The notes under the pieces: model-generated
Database searches by the model: none
Told to the model about the DNA's origin: nothing
The model's input: the letters and a program-made list of their open reading frames with translations, nothing else
Position numbers and translations under genes: made by a program
Virus record (IMG/VR): IMGVR_UViG_3300038361_000172
Span: 1-44,302 of that record
Source: a virus
Direction: 5' to 3' (one strand)
Length of the DNA: 44,302 bases
Part shown: positions 13,902 through 22,663 of the stretch, piece after piece
Layout of the letters: every line of letters starts with the position of its first letter
How positions within the stretch are numbered: position 1 is the stretch's first letter

Positions 13902-16721
13902 TTAACTCGACACACCATCATCGTACTGAGTATGTATTATTATCTGCCCCGTCAATCGATCGTAAAAGGCAATATATTCATTATCTATTGTCTCATCAGG
14001 GTAAGGTATCTGCAATAATTCATTTCCGCCCGCATCCTCATTCATCACCACCTGCCCTCTGCTGTCCTCGCGGATAAATTTATTTCCACTCAGGTAGTAA
14101 AGAGCATCTTTTATCATCAGCAGTGTCTTTTTACAGTTCTCCGGAAGCCCAAAGAATTCGTTCTCCTGCACCAACACATCACTTATTTGAGCAGCCCAAC
14201 CGCTCGGATCACCACTCAATACAAACCGCTGTCGATATCGTTCACCAAATATTACAGTACTGTTCAAATACTGCCCGTTCTTCAGATAATTCGGGGCAGG
14301 ATGTATTCTTCGGGTTTTCTCCGCCGCAAAAGCATAATTCCCGTCAGGCATCACCCGCCCGCCCAAGCTGCTCCATTTCAGCATCCCTACAGGGCTGTTG
14401 TATTCTATCGGAATTCCTGCACCCACCGTCACATTCTTATTTTCTGTATCGTATATATGATAGCCGATTTGTTCAGTCGGATAAAATCCCATATAATTGG
14501 CCAAGTTCCATGCTTTTTGTTTATCATCATCCAGAGAACCATCCAAAGAAACACCCGCCACAAATTGCCATTGAGCATATAAAGAATCATCTATTGCATT
14601 CTCCCCAGATAGAAAACCCGGCTGTCCCAAAAATACATGGTCGCACACTAAATCGGAAACGTCAGGAACACTTGTACCTTTTGCGCCCGTTATTCCCTCA
14701 CCCAACACACTTACGTTTACCATTATTAAACTTACATAGTCAGCATCTTCATCCCATGACATAACTAAAAAGATAATCTTTGCCGCACCGGTAGGATAAG
14801 CAAACATCCCCTGCACATCGGTTGTTACGTTGGTTTTGGTTATAATTTTAAAAAGACCTGTAGATTGATCCATCGTTATAAACAGTCCATCTTCAGAGCC
14901 TACTGCGCCCTCTTCTCCAATCCCGGCAATTACAGAATCTCCCAAAATTACCTTGGCAGGATCATAGCCATATCTCCCAAAAATCATTCCCTTCGAGGGT
15001 ATTGTTTCAATATTTAAACCCGAAAAGATAATATTTCCGTTAGAAGCAGTCAGTTGTACGCAATTCGCACCAATACTCTCATGGAAGTCCGGCAATATCC
15101 CTAAATCGTCAGCGACCCACTCAGCGTTTATCAATTCTCCAGGTATATTCTCATCGGATATGTTCAAAACATCATCTGTCCCACTGCTGTTCTCATTTAA
15201 TCGAGCGCATACATAGCTTTTCATGCTCATTGGATGCTCTCCTTGAAATACAAGTTGCCCCGACCAATCCACTTCATTCACAAATTGACCGTACAGTATG
15301 GTTCGGAAATCGGTTTCTGCACCAATTTGAGAAGGAACACCGACACTATCTTTCGCATAAAGCAAATAAAATTCTTCATAATCGCCGGCATTTACATAGT
15401 TCGGCGGAACATAAAAATCAATATAACCGTTTGTCGCCACATAAGAGTAAATTACCGGAAGAAAAGTTGTTTTATCTCCCGCAATAAATCGCAGTTTAGG
15501 TAAGTTCGCTGCCAATATCGCACTTCCGGATGTCAAACTTCCGCTCTCATCACTATCCCAATACAATATTTGGTCCCCGTCTTTATCCACCATATCAGTA
15601 TCAAATAATCGAAATCGTACAGGTCGCTTTACGTAATTCCGGTTATTTTTATTATCCAAGGTTATTTTAAAAGCCCAATCAAAATCAAAGGGGAAATCTT
15701 CTTTCGTATTTGCATTGCTCACCATTGTCACAGTAGCATTGTCACAAATATCATCAGCTTTACAACCTATATCGTTCTCATAACTTATACTTGCTCCCGT
15801 AAAAGGCTGGGTACTCACATAAGTATTATCTCCCGTCAAATCGCCCACAGGCATGCGTCCCACCAAACGCAGATCACCTCTTGCTATTTCTCCGCCCACA
15901 TAAGGAACACTCCCCATATATACGTTAAAATACTTTATGCGTTCGGTAAGTCCTTCATATCCGCTCATATCTGCCAAAATACTGCGCAATTTATCAGCTG
16001 TGGCTTTTATATAATAATCTTCCAAGTTCAAATCTTCATCCAAACTCAGTTTGTTCTCGTCCAAAAACACCACTTCAGGAGAAGGATTGCTCTCTATCCC
16101 ATCCCGTGTAACCATCGTATAAGCCATAAACAATATACTGCCTTTACGTACCGCCATTCCGTTATCTGTTCCGCTGCTCGTTGTCAGATTATCTTCTTCA
16201 TCTGTACTGAATTCTGCCATCCCCAAAGGAGAAGGAACACCAATATCCCCGAACACCAAGTCCCCATCAGGAGTTATTTCTACAGATTTCAGAATATTAT
16301 TGTCTCGCCCATCACACAAAGCCACTCCGTAAGAAGTATTCACAATTGTTGGCGGCTCCAAATTAGAAAATACCTGCGTCTCGGTTACTCCCACCAAGTA
16401 CACACTCTTCCAAGTTGTATCTTTACCAAGCAGCCAAAGCTTATCTTCATCATCATAAACTATTATCAGGAAGTCACCCGTAAATCCCGTTGGCATTATC
16501 CCGGGCTTCCAAATCCAAAAATCTATTATATCACCGGTTATTGCACTTGTTATTGTATCGGGAAAAGCCGTCACACCAAACCTGCCCCGCAATATCCCCC
16601 TGTCTTTACTTTCAAAGTTAGTACAAGATTGCAGTTGCCCGTCTTCAAGAAGCTCTCCGCGCATTGCATCTGTCTTTACAAGTCCGCCCGTAAATGCCCC
16701 AATCGTCAATATTCTGCTCAT
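13902..16721 (-). CDS. Large tail protein (stabilisation/tubular type)
   Basis: 939 aa. ATG behind AGGACAGGAC. The opening (GGLVKTD..DGQLQSCTNFESKDRGILRGRFGV) matches the start of phage tail-tube or head-completion proteins that begin with a short strand and an RGR-type loop. The rest is almost entirely beta-rich, acidic, with no TM, enzyme motif or signal peptide. It follows two connector-like genes and precedes the lysis and internal virion genes, the usual place of a T7 gp12-like or P22 gp10-like tail component. It is longer than T7 gp12 (about 790 aa). Tail assignment is fairly secure, the exact homologue is not. Confidence 0.6.
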   Translation of the reverse strand: MSRILTIGAFTGGLVKTDAMRGELLEDGQLQSCTNFESKDRGILRGRFGVTAFPDTITSAITGDIIDFWIWKPGIMPTGFTGDFLIIVYDDEDKLWLLGKDTTWKSVYLVGVTETQVFSNLEPPTIVNTSYGVALCDGRDNNILKSVEITPDGDLVFGDIGVPSPLGMAEFSTDEEDNLTTSSGTDNGMAVRKGSILFMAYTMVTRDGIESNPSPEVVFLDENKLSLDEDLNLEDYYIKATADKLRSILADMSGYEGLTERIKYFNVYMGSVPYVGGEIARGDLRLVGRMPVGDLTGDNTYVSTQPFTGASISYENDIGCKADDICDNATVTMVSNANTKEDFPFDFDWAFKITLDNKNNRNYVKRPVRFRLFDTDMVDKDGDQILYWDSDESGSLTSGSAILAANLPKLRFIAGDKTTFLPVIYSYVATNGYIDFYVPPNYVNAGDYEEFYLLYAKDSVGVPSQIGAETDFRTILYGQFVNEVDWSGQLVFQGEHPMSMKSYVCARLNENSSGTDDVLNISDENIPGELINAEWVADDLGILPDFHESIGANCVQLTASNGNIIFSGLNIETIPSKGMIFGRYGYDPAKVILGDSVIAGIGEEGAVGSEDGLFITMDQSTGLFKIITKTNVTTDVQGMFAYPTGAAKIIFLVMSWDEDADYVSLIMVNVSVLGEGITGAKGTSVPDVSDLVCDHVFLGQPGFLSGENAIDDSLYAQWQFVAGVSLDGSLDDDKQKAWNLANYMGFYPTEQIGYHIYDTENKNVTVGAGIPIEYNSPVGMLKWSSLGGRVMPDGNYAFAAEKTRRIHPAPNYLKNGQYLNSTVIFGERYRQRFVLSGDPSGWAAQISDVLVQENEFFGLPENCKKTLLMIKDALYYLSGNKFIREDSRGQVVMNEDAGGNELLQIPYPDETIDNEYIAFYDRLTGQIIIHTQYDDGVSS

Positions 16722-16827
16722 GTCCTGTCCTTATTTTCGGCTTGCACAACAAAAGAAAATTCAACATCTGTCAACCTGAGCGGAGTCGAAGGGCAATTCA
16801 TAATTCGTAATTCGTAATTCATAATTA
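16722..16827. repeat. Intergenic spacer with REP-like remnant and decamer tract
   Basis: This 106-bp gap between the tail gene and the connector gene contains CCTGAGCGGAGTCGAAGGG (16775-16793), a string I recognise as part of dispersed bacterial repetitive sequences. Directly after it come three to four copies of ATTCGTAATT/ATTCATAATT (16794-16825). No open frame or terminator is visible. Confidence 0.55.
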
Positions 16828-17499
16828 TTAGTTTCCCGGTTTATGATAATTATAGCTCGATCCGCTGTCACTCATTGGTTCCGCAAGTGCTTCATTCTCT
16901 TCCACAGCACCCATCAATTGATTATACAGTTTGCTGTTCATTCGGTAAACATCCTCATCTTTATATTTCCCCGCCAAAGTCAGGTGTTTCATCGTTCCCG
17001 CAAGTATCAGCTCTTCCCAAATTTCAGGAACATCTATTTTATTGCTCGAAGCAGGATCATTGTCGATAGTACCCAAAGTTTCCAATCCGTGTATTTCTAC
17101 ATTATAACCCGTCACTCCCACATAAGCATTTTCTCGCGCAAACTGCAAAGTATTGTAAGTCAGAAAATAAAACACATTTTTCTCATCATTATCTTCATTT
17201 TCCACATATTCGTCCGGCATCAAATCAAAATCTGTTTTCAGTAAAGTAGAAGTGTCCTGAATCACCACCTTCTCTACTCGCTTTATATTAGAAGGCATCT
17301 TCAGAGTTTTATTCGTGCTGTCCCAAGTAAATCCCGTTTCGGCGGAAGCGGCTTGCATTGCCAACACCATCTCTTTCCGCGCAGTAAGCACCGTATTCAA
17401 ATGTCGTATAACTCTGTTCGCTGCCATGTTTATTTTTTGAATATCCGTCAGTCCGGCTATCTCACCCATTATCAACGTATGGAATGCTTTCAAAGTCAT
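16828..17499 (-). CDS. Head-tail connector / adaptor-like protein 2
   Basis: 223 aa. ATG with GGAGTTAGGATT upstream, only 4 bp after the previous stop. Helical ends (INMAANRVIRHLNTVLTAR; C-terminal KYKDEDVYRMNSKLYNQLMGAVEENEAL) enclose a beta-rich middle (TLKMPSNIKRVEKVVIQD, VTGYNVEIHGLETLG). This is the layout of gp11/gp4-like tail adaptor proteins that bind under the portal. Its place after another adaptor-like gene and before the tail gene supports that. The C-terminal tail is low complexity (SDSGSSYNYH). Confidence 0.55.
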   Translation of the reverse strand: MTLKAFHTLIMGEIAGLTDIQKINMAANRVIRHLNTVLTARKEMVLAMQAASAETGFTWDSTNKTLKMPSNIKRVEKVVIQDTSTLLKTDFDLMPDEYVENEDNDEKNVFYFLTYNTLQFARENAYVGVTGYNVEIHGLETLGTIDNDPASSNKIDVPEIWEELILAGTMKHLTLAGKYKDEDVYRMNSKLYNQLMGAVEENEALAEPMSDSGSSYNYHKPGN

Positions 17500-17503
17500 A
17501 ATC

Positions 17504-18097
17504 CTAACTCCCCACTGCCTGTGCCAAAAGCCCCGCAGCTGCTTCTATCGCTTTGTATATAAAACTCAAACTGAATATATCTGTCATTACGGTGGTATCA
17601 TCCCATTTGTTAGCTGTCGGGCTGCCGGCATATTCAGGCGGTCCCAACATCAACCGGAAATATGTTATGGTACCCGCCACAAATGCTGCACCGGGCAAGA
17701 ACGTATAAATTTCTCCCATCACATAAAAATATCGTAAACTCCCGTCAGCATGTGGTTGCAAATCCGTAGCATAAGTCATCTGGCTGTATCTGTTCAAATC
17801 TATTTCTTCGTACACCACGCCTTCGCCGTCACCTACACTCGGGAACACTTTGTCCACTCGCAGGATAGGTGTCAGAGCATAAACATCACCCAAATCAATT
17901 ATTCCGGCTTCAGTGCCGTCCCATGTATAATCCACTTCTTTTATCAAAGTCAGCACATCTGCACTGCCGTATTCTCCCGATTTCAGCATCAAAGCTATTG
18001 CTTCACGAAAAAACTCCCGAGCTTCATCTTCGCTCACACCCACAAAATCTTCATCTGTCTTTTTTATTATCCTGTCTATCGCTTCAGAATACGTCAT
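17504..18097 (-). CDS. Head-tail connector / adaptor-like protein 1
   Basis: 197 aa. ATG behind GGGGAAAGC. It begins with a helix pair (MTYSEAIDRIIKKTDE, VSEDEAREFFREAIALML) and ends with another (FIYKAIEAAAGLLAQA), with a beta-rich core containing LRVDKVFPS and TFLPGA..ITYFRLMLGPP. Helix-beta-helix proteins of about 200 aa at this place are typically phage adaptor or head-completion proteins. It has the same general plan as the next gene, so the two may form successive rings under the portal. Confidence 0.55.
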   Translation of the reverse strand: MTYSEAIDRIIKKTDEDFVGVSEDEAREFFREAIALMLKSGEYGSADVLTLIKEVDYTWDGTEAGIIDLGDVYALTPILRVDKVFPSVGDGEGVVYEEIDLNRYSQMTYATDLQPHADGSLRYFYVMGEIYTFLPGAAFVAGTITYFRLMLGPPEYAGSPTANKWDDTTVMTDIFSLSFIYKAIEAAAGLLAQAVGS

Positions 18098-18105
18098 GCT
18101 TTCCC

Positions 18106-18444
18106 CTATACTTCGTTTTTGCCTTCCACATTCCGCTTCTCACGGTCTGCTTTGCGCTTCTTGCTCCAATGCAAAGCACTCGCAAGGTGGTGGATTATCT
18201 TTTTGTTCTCTTTACAAGGAAATTGTACATTCAAACCCGTAACTATCGCTTGCGCAGTTTCCACAATCGTGTCCACTTGACAGCCGTTCACGCCGTTCTC
18301 TTTTATCGGTCCGTTCTGTATGCGGAATGTTATCTCATTTTTCTCATGATCTATAGTTACAAATTTGTCTTTCTTCTTTCTGCCGCTGTGGTTCACGGCA
18401 AATCCATCTATCTTCAATACTCCTTTCAAAGTCTCAAGTGCCAT
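18106..18444 (-). CDS. Acb2/Tad1-like small protein (possible anti-defence nucleotide sponge)
   Basis: 112 aa. ATG with GGGAGTGAATAAAG upstream. Residues about 35-105 contain a strand and turn ITFRIQNGPIKENGVNGCQVD, a helix, then FPCKENKKIIHHLASALHW and KRKADREKRNVEG. I recognise the GPIKE-GVNGCQ / FPC-EN / LEEAL-W / R-DR-RGVEG pattern of small phage proteins grouped with Acb2/Tad1, which bind cyclic nucleotides or gcADPR and so blunt CBASS or Thoeris defence. The central KKIIHHLASA departs from the usual AITKLEEA, so binding might differ. Its place between connector genes is common for this family. Confidence 0.55.
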   Translation of the reverse strand: MALETLKGVLKIDGFAVNHSGRKKKDKFVTIDHEKNEITFRIQNGPIKENGVNGCQVDTIVETAQAIVTGLNVQFPCKENKKIIHHLASALHWSKKRKADREKRNVEGKNEV

Positions 18445-18446
18445 CT

Positions 18447-19295
18447 TTATTCACTCCCTTCTGTTCCGGTTGGTAAGTTTGTCCCCACCCGGTAAAGTTC
18501 TATTGATTTCACAATTATATCTTCTGTCACTTTATCTATATCACTCACATTTGGGTTCGTTTCCAGCTGTTTACGGATGCTCTCGGTTGCAAACTCTCGG
18601 TACTCTTCTTCTGTCATGTCAGAAAGTGGCTTTTCACTCTCAGGTAATTTGTAATTCGTAATTCGTAATTCGTAATCACCAATTCCAAGTTCCACCATTT
18701 CCGCTTCCAGCATTTCTTCTATTATATCATCGGCTTCCGCTTCATCGTGGTTATCAGGTTCACCCATCAGCCCTTTTTTTATCACCGTCACTGCTTCCGC
18801 TCGGTATTCTCGGTATTCTTCTTCTGTCATTTCAGAAGGTTCTTTTTCAGGTACTTCTTCTTCTATGGTTACACCCATAGTTCGGTATTTCCTTATCCAT
18901 TCCCGCAATTCGGTAGTTTTTCCTCGAAAATCCCCGCAAGGTTCAAGTTCCATTTCTTTACAAGCTTTCAGGTATTTCGCATTCAGCGGCATTAGTTCTC
19001 GGTAACTCAATTCATCCAATTCATCCATAGTTACCACTGCACCTGTTTTCGGATCCACAAAATATATACTCTCGTATTTATCATCCAAAAACTGTGCCAA
19101 ATCAGCATCAGCCGTTATCATTTGCCCCTTCACAAACACAAAATCATATCTTCGGGTAGGTTCATTCGGTCGCAACTTCGCATATTCTTTCCGGGTTATA
19201 CAGTAAGGATAGCTGTGTGTTTTGTCGCTCCGTTTGTCCTTCATACTCAGCACTTTCTCAGGATTGCGTATATCTTTAAATTTATAAATTTTCAT
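18447..19295 (-). CDS. Acidic hypothetical protein of the capsid region with internal repeat
   Basis: 282 aa. ATG behind GAGGTGAATAACTG. The N-terminal ~100 residues look like a small beta/alpha domain (MKIYKFKDIRNPEKVLSM, ADADLAQFLDDKYESIYFVDP). The rest is acidic with two related helices, EMTEEEYREYRAEAV (about 155) and DMTEEEYREFATESI (about 228). Between them sits GDYELRITNYKL, encoded by a decamer tract. It lies downstream of the capsid and decoration genes, so it is probably a minor head protein. No family is recognised. Confidence 0.5.
   Translation of the reverse strand: MKIYKFKDIRNPEKVLSMKDKRSDKTHSYPYCITRKEYAKLRPNEPTRRYDFVFVKGQMITADADLAQFLDDKYESIYFVDPKTGAVVTMDELDELSYRELMPLNAKYLKACKEMELEPCGDFRGKTTELREWIRKYRTMGVTIEEEVPEKEPSEMTEEEYREYRAEAVTVIKKGLMGEPDNHDEAEADDIIEEMLEAEMVELGIGDYELRITNYKLPESEKPLSDMTEEEYREFATESIRKQLETNPNVSDIDKVTEDIIVKSIELYRVGTNLPTGTEGSE
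18644..18680. repeat. Decamer tract inside the 282-aa gene
   Basis: Four tandem units of ATTCGTAATT-type repeat in frame, translated GDYELRITNYKL on the minus strand. It has the same unit as the intergenic tract at 16794-16825. Confidence 0.75.
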
Positions 19296-19310
19296 CAGTT
19301 ATTCACCTCA

Positions 19311-19341
19311 CTCTTAATTCTTAATTCTTAATTCTTAATTT
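19311..19341. repeat. Intergenic decamer tract
   Basis: Three tandem ATTCTTAATT units between the decoration-like gene and the 282-aa gene, ending just ahead of the latter's ribosome binding site. Confidence 0.75.
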
Positions 19342-19342
19342 C

Positions 19343-19373
19343 CCCTTCACCACCCATTTTGGGTGGTGAAGGG
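19343..19373 (-). promoter_or_regulatory. Perfect 14-bp intergenic hairpin below the capsid genes
   Basis: CCCTTCACCACCCA (19343-19356) pairs perfectly with 19360-19373 around a TTT loop, 8 bp after the decoration-gene stop. There is no T-run on the minus-strand side, so it is probably not a simple terminator. It could protect the capsid mRNA 3' end, be a processing site, or cause partial attenuation between highly expressed capsid genes and the later genes. Confidence 0.6.
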
Positions 19374-19380
19374 ATCATTA

Positions 19381-20076
19381 CTATGCTTCTGCTGTCCAAG
19401 TTCCGCCGAAGTAAACCACTTCCCACTGTCCGGCTGTTTCGCACTTCAGTACCACGAATTCACCCACAGCGTTAGCTGTCAGGTATTTACTCGCTGCACC
19501 CTGCACACCCGTATCAGGAAGAGCAATTGTCTCGGTTCCGTCAGGAGTTATTCTCAATTCCTGAGCTACCTTCACGTTAAAACGGTAAGATAATCCCACA
19601 GTTGCCGCCGGAAGTACAAATGCACCTGCTCCCAAAGCTCCTCTATTATTAAATCTTGTTCCGTCTTGTGCAGCTGTCACAGTTACGCCATCTGCATCTT
19701 CTATTTCAGGAAATTCCCAATCTCCCACAAAAGTTTCAATTTCCCACTGTCCGTCAGTCACACATTTGATTTTCACCAATGCACCAACCACGTCAGCTTC
19801 TATCGGAATACCAGCAGCACCCTGCTTACCTGTTTTCGGAAGTGCAATAGTCTCAGTTCCGTAAGGTGTTATTTGCAAGGTCTGTGCTTCTTCCACATAA
19901 AAGCAGTGTTCCATTCCCACTTTTGCTTCCAAAAGAGTTATCGCCACAGCTGCTGCAGCACCGTTATTGCTGAATGGTGCGCCCATGTCCAAATGCTCTT
20001 GCAAAGTGTAATCTGCTGTCTTTGCTTGTACAACAGTGTTCTTGTTTTTCATTTTATTATATGCGTTTCCCATCAT
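19381..20076 (-). CDS. Two-domain capsid decoration-like protein
   Basis: 231 aa. Two ATG codons in tandem (20076, 20073) follow GGGGGA; the second has better spacing. After a 20-residue basic leader come two homologous beta domains of about 90-95 residues: FSNNGAAAAVAITLLEAKVG..LQITPYGTETIALPKTG..GQWEIETFVGDW and FNNRGALGAGAFVLPAATVG..LRITPDGTETIALPDTG..GQWEVVYFGGTW. They clearly arose by duplication. The fold pattern (NxGAxGxxxFxLP, GTW end) is common in phage head-surface or fibre-associated proteins. Its location 6 bp downstream of the major capsid gene suggests decoration. Confidence 0.6.
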   Translation of the reverse strand: MMGNAYNKMKNKNTVVQAKTADYTLQEHLDMGAPFSNNGAAAAVAITLLEAKVGMEHCFYVEEAQTLQITPYGTETIALPKTGKQGAAGIPIEADVVGALVKIKCVTDGQWEIETFVGDWEFPEIEDADGVTVTAAQDGTRFNNRGALGAGAFVLPAATVGLSYRFNVKVAQELRITPDGTETIALPDTGVQGAASKYLTANAVGEFVVLKCETAGQWEVVYFGGTWTAEA

Positions 20077-20081
20077 TCCCC

Positions 20082-21359
20082 CTATTTAGCCACAATCAAG
20101 CTCAAAGAGCTTTCATTGTGTACGCTTACTGCAGAACTAAGGAAAGATTTGGTTGCATTGCCTTTCGCAAAATAAGTGTTCTCATCTGCTTCGGCTACAT
20201 ATTCTCCACGGCCTATTCCATAAATACTCAATGCCAGCAATTCACTTTGAAGTCCAAAGTTATACTTTTGAATTGCTGTACTGAAAGGATCCACATTTCC
20301 CCAACCGAGTGCTCCGGTACCGAATATATTGATACAAGAATTACCTTTGGCGGATGCGTATGTAGGATCTCCCATAAATCCGTTAGTTCCTGCAAAATCC
20401 AATGTATCGTTATTCCATGCACGAGTTACTTTCTTATCGCTTACAAACATAAATTCGCCCGCAATCCAAGTATTATGATTGAATAATGGGTTGTCATATT
20501 CCTTACCCATAAATGCTTCTTCAATACTGTTCTTGAATGCTGTGTTTGCTTTCAATTTGTTCCAAAGTACTCTGTCCACAGTAGCCAACCAATACTTCTT
20601 ACCTTTGTAAACTACAGCTTTTTGGATGTTCTTCTCTTCACACAATTCTTCTGCTCTGCTTATAAAATCATAATCGATCTCTTCCAAATTAGCATAGCCT
20701 GTATCGAGTGCAGCTGTAATCTGCGCAGTAGTCGGGTTTTTACCAGCAGCACCTATCTTTGTAAGTACATTATCCGCAGCAGCACCGTCATAATAATACA
20801 TATTCGGGTGATGAATAGCTTTAGCACCAATGCCGTCAGGAGAATTATCCAACCCGGTTGTCACGTTCAGGCTGTGTCCTTCATAATGCGCACTGATGAA
20901 TTCTGCATTTAAAGCTTTCTTGAAATAAAGTGCAAGTTCCGGGCTGGCTGCCTTGTAGCTTTGTTCCAATTTAGATTTACGCAATCTGTCCATTTTGCCG
21001 TTCAGTTTTTCTACAGTTTTACCCGCCTGGTTTATAAATGCTTTTCTCCACTTATATCTCAGTTCTTCTCCGGTACCTTCAAAGTTCTGGTTCCCGTACA
21101 TCAGGTTGCCGTTCAGCCCCAAACGTATAGGAATAAGCATATTGTCTGTACCATCTGCCACAAAACCACTTAGTCTTTCAACTATTTGGTTGCTCATACT
21201 CACGATTTCTTTTGTTTTCGTCCCGTCCGTATTACTCACCAAGGAAGTCTTTATCTCCCCTGTAAACGGAGCGAAAAATAAACTGTTCTCTATCACTCTG
21301 CGGTTACACGCATCGTGTACGGGAAACAAGTGTATGCTGTCAGTTTGTTTAGTTCCCAT
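20082..21359 (-). CDS. Major capsid protein (N4 gp56 / DUF4043 type)
   Basis: 425 aa. ATG behind GAGAGGAAAATACA. The sequence shows the features of the N4-gp56/DUF4043 capsid family: LSGFVADGTDNML near residue 65, NQNFEGTGEELRYKWRKAFINQAGKTVEKLNGKMD (about 90-125), HPNMYYYDG, and a closing region LGWGNVDPFSTAIQKYNFGLQSELLALSIYGIGR. It should be an HK97-fold shell protein. It lies directly downstream of a scaffold gene and upstream of a decoration-like gene, the usual order. Length fits the family (about 380-430). Confidence 0.85.
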   Translation of the reverse strand: MGTKQTDSIHLFPVHDACNRRVIENSLFFAPFTGEIKTSLVSNTDGTKTKEIVSMSNQIVERLSGFVADGTDNMLIPIRLGLNGNLMYGNQNFEGTGEELRYKWRKAFINQAGKTVEKLNGKMDRLRKSKLEQSYKAASPELALYFKKALNAEFISAHYEGHSLNVTTGLDNSPDGIGAKAIHHPNMYYYDGAAADNVLTKIGAAGKNPTTAQITAALDTGYANLEEIDYDFISRAEELCEEKNIQKAVVYKGKKYWLATVDRVLWNKLKANTAFKNSIEEAFMGKEYDNPLFNHNTWIAGEFMFVSDKKVTRAWNNDTLDFAGTNGFMGDPTYASAKGNSCINIFGTGALGWGNVDPFSTAIQKYNFGLQSELLALSIYGIGRGEYVAEADENTYFAKGNATKSFLSSAVSVHNESSLSLIVAK

Positions 21360-21402
21360 TGTATTTTCCTCTCTTAAAGTTCTTATTCACAGCTGTTAGC
21401 TG

Positions 21403-22362
21403 CTATTGTCCCAATTTCCTGCCGTAGATTTTCTCATAATACTTAGCAAATTGTGCATTGTTCATCTTCGGAATCACCTTCGCTTTTCCATCATCACTTA
21501 GGTTAGCAAAAGATTTTGTTCGGTTGGCTCCGCCGCCTTCTCCACCCACTTTGGGTACTATCTTGCCGTTTGCCTTCTTCAAATCTGCGCGCATATCAAA
21601 GCCACCTTGTGCCTTCAATATACCCGTATAATCTTCCACTTGCAATACAGCCGCAGCTTCTATGGTCTGCGAACTCAAACGCCCGTCCTTACTCAGGCTC
21701 AATGCCTTTTCGGTTAGAGTTTTCCAATCCGCATCTTCAAATTCCAAACCAAGTCCTTCCTTATAATGCTCACGCGCTTCCCCGCTGAATTTTTCGTTGT
21801 GTTCCTTCGCAAGTTTTTGGTTCAGTCGGTTGTCTATCTCCAAATCATAAAGCTCATCTGTCAGCTTCTTTTGGCTGTCCTGCGCGGTTTTCAATTTACC
21901 GTTCAATGCTTCAATATCATCGGCATCCACTATCGGATCAAGGTCGTCTATTTCCTTCTGCAACTTCGTTACAGATTTCCCCGCTTTGTTGGAATCCGCC
22001 TTCACATCTTCCAAACTGCGTCCTTGCTCCAATGCGCGCTTACTCAATTCTGTACCCTGCTCGGTGATCTTCTTATTAGCATTGTACAAATCTTTCAGCA
22101 TATCATCACTGCTTTTTCCGGTGTACTTCTCGCGAAACGCATCAGGTATATCGGATTGTTCCTTGTCCTTATTTTCAGGTTGCTCTTTATCAGAGTCCTT
22201 ACTGTCCTCAGAGTCCTCAACTTCATCCATCTCTATTTTCTCCCCGTCAAATTCTATCTCGTCAGGAAGTTCCTCACCGCCACCGGGTTCATCTTCTCCA
22301 CCATCAAATAGTGGGTTTACACTCATTAAAATTTGTGAAAAAATCTCTTTTAAATAATTCAT
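21403..22362 (-). CDS. Capsid scaffolding protein
   Basis: 319 aa. ATG with GAGGTAAAGA upstream. Highly acidic N-terminus (GGEDEPGGGEELPDEIEFDGEKIEMDEVEDSED split by Lys), then a long coiled coil (about 95-210, e.g. LQKEIDDLDPIVDADDIEAL, KLTDELYDLEIDNRLNQKL) and a basic C-terminus rich in Gly, Asn and Lys (GGGANRTKSFANLS..FAKYYEKIYGRKLGQ). Acidic-coiled-coil-basic is the standard layout of phage scaffolds, whose C-terminus docks into the capsid protein. The next gene, 43 bp on, is the major capsid protein. Confidence 0.8.
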   Translation of the reverse strand: MNYLKEIFSQILMSVNPLFDGGEDEPGGGEELPDEIEFDGEKIEMDEVEDSEDSKDSDKEQPENKDKEQSDIPDAFREKYTGKSSDDMLKDLYNANKKITEQGTELSKRALEQGRSLEDVKADSNKAGKSVTKLQKEIDDLDPIVDADDIEALNGKLKTAQDSQKKLTDELYDLEIDNRLNQKLAKEHNEKFSGEAREHYKEGLGLEFEDADWKTLTEKALSLSKDGRLSSQTIEAAAVLQVEDYTGILKAQGGFDMRADLKKANGKIVPKVGGEGGGANRTKSFANLSDDGKAKVIPKMNNAQFAKYYEKIYGRKLGQ

Positions 22363-22393
22363 TCTTTACCTCTTTTTATTCCCCGTAGGGTAT

Positions 22394-22663
22394 TTATTTT
22401 TTTTCTTCTATCAATTCATCTAACTTTTTCAGAATATGTGTGTAATTATTCTCCAAAATTGTAGTTCGAGTTCTCATATCTTCATGCTCAACGTGAGACT
22501 TATCCTCGAATTCTTCTACATCTTTTATGCGCCCGTCCATAGGACCGTACAAGAGTAATAGTATCACTGCCACTATACCACCGATAATACTCACAGCATT
22601 ATTACCCGCTTTCAATAGTGTCTCTCCTTCCCTGCTCATCACGCCACCGCACCCATATTCCAA
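22394..22663 (-). CDS. Small single-TM coiled-coil protein
   Basis: 89 aa from ATG at 22663 (AGGAG 8 bp upstream, inside the previous gene), or 81 aa from the ATG at 22639 that overlaps the tailspike stop (TGATG). Both are plausible. One TM helix (SIIGGIVAVILLLLYGPM) is followed by a charged coiled coil (RIKDVEEFEDKSHVEHEDM..TILENNYTHILKKLDELIEEKK). Size and plan resemble XhlA/hemolysin-like phage lysis accessory proteins, although it lies between tailspike and scaffold rather than in a lysis cassette. Confidence 0.5.
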   Translation of the reverse strand: MEYGCGGVMSREGETLLKAGNNAVSIIGGIVAVILLLLYGPMDGRIKDVEEFEDKSHVEHEDMRTRTTILENNYTHILKKLDELIEEKK

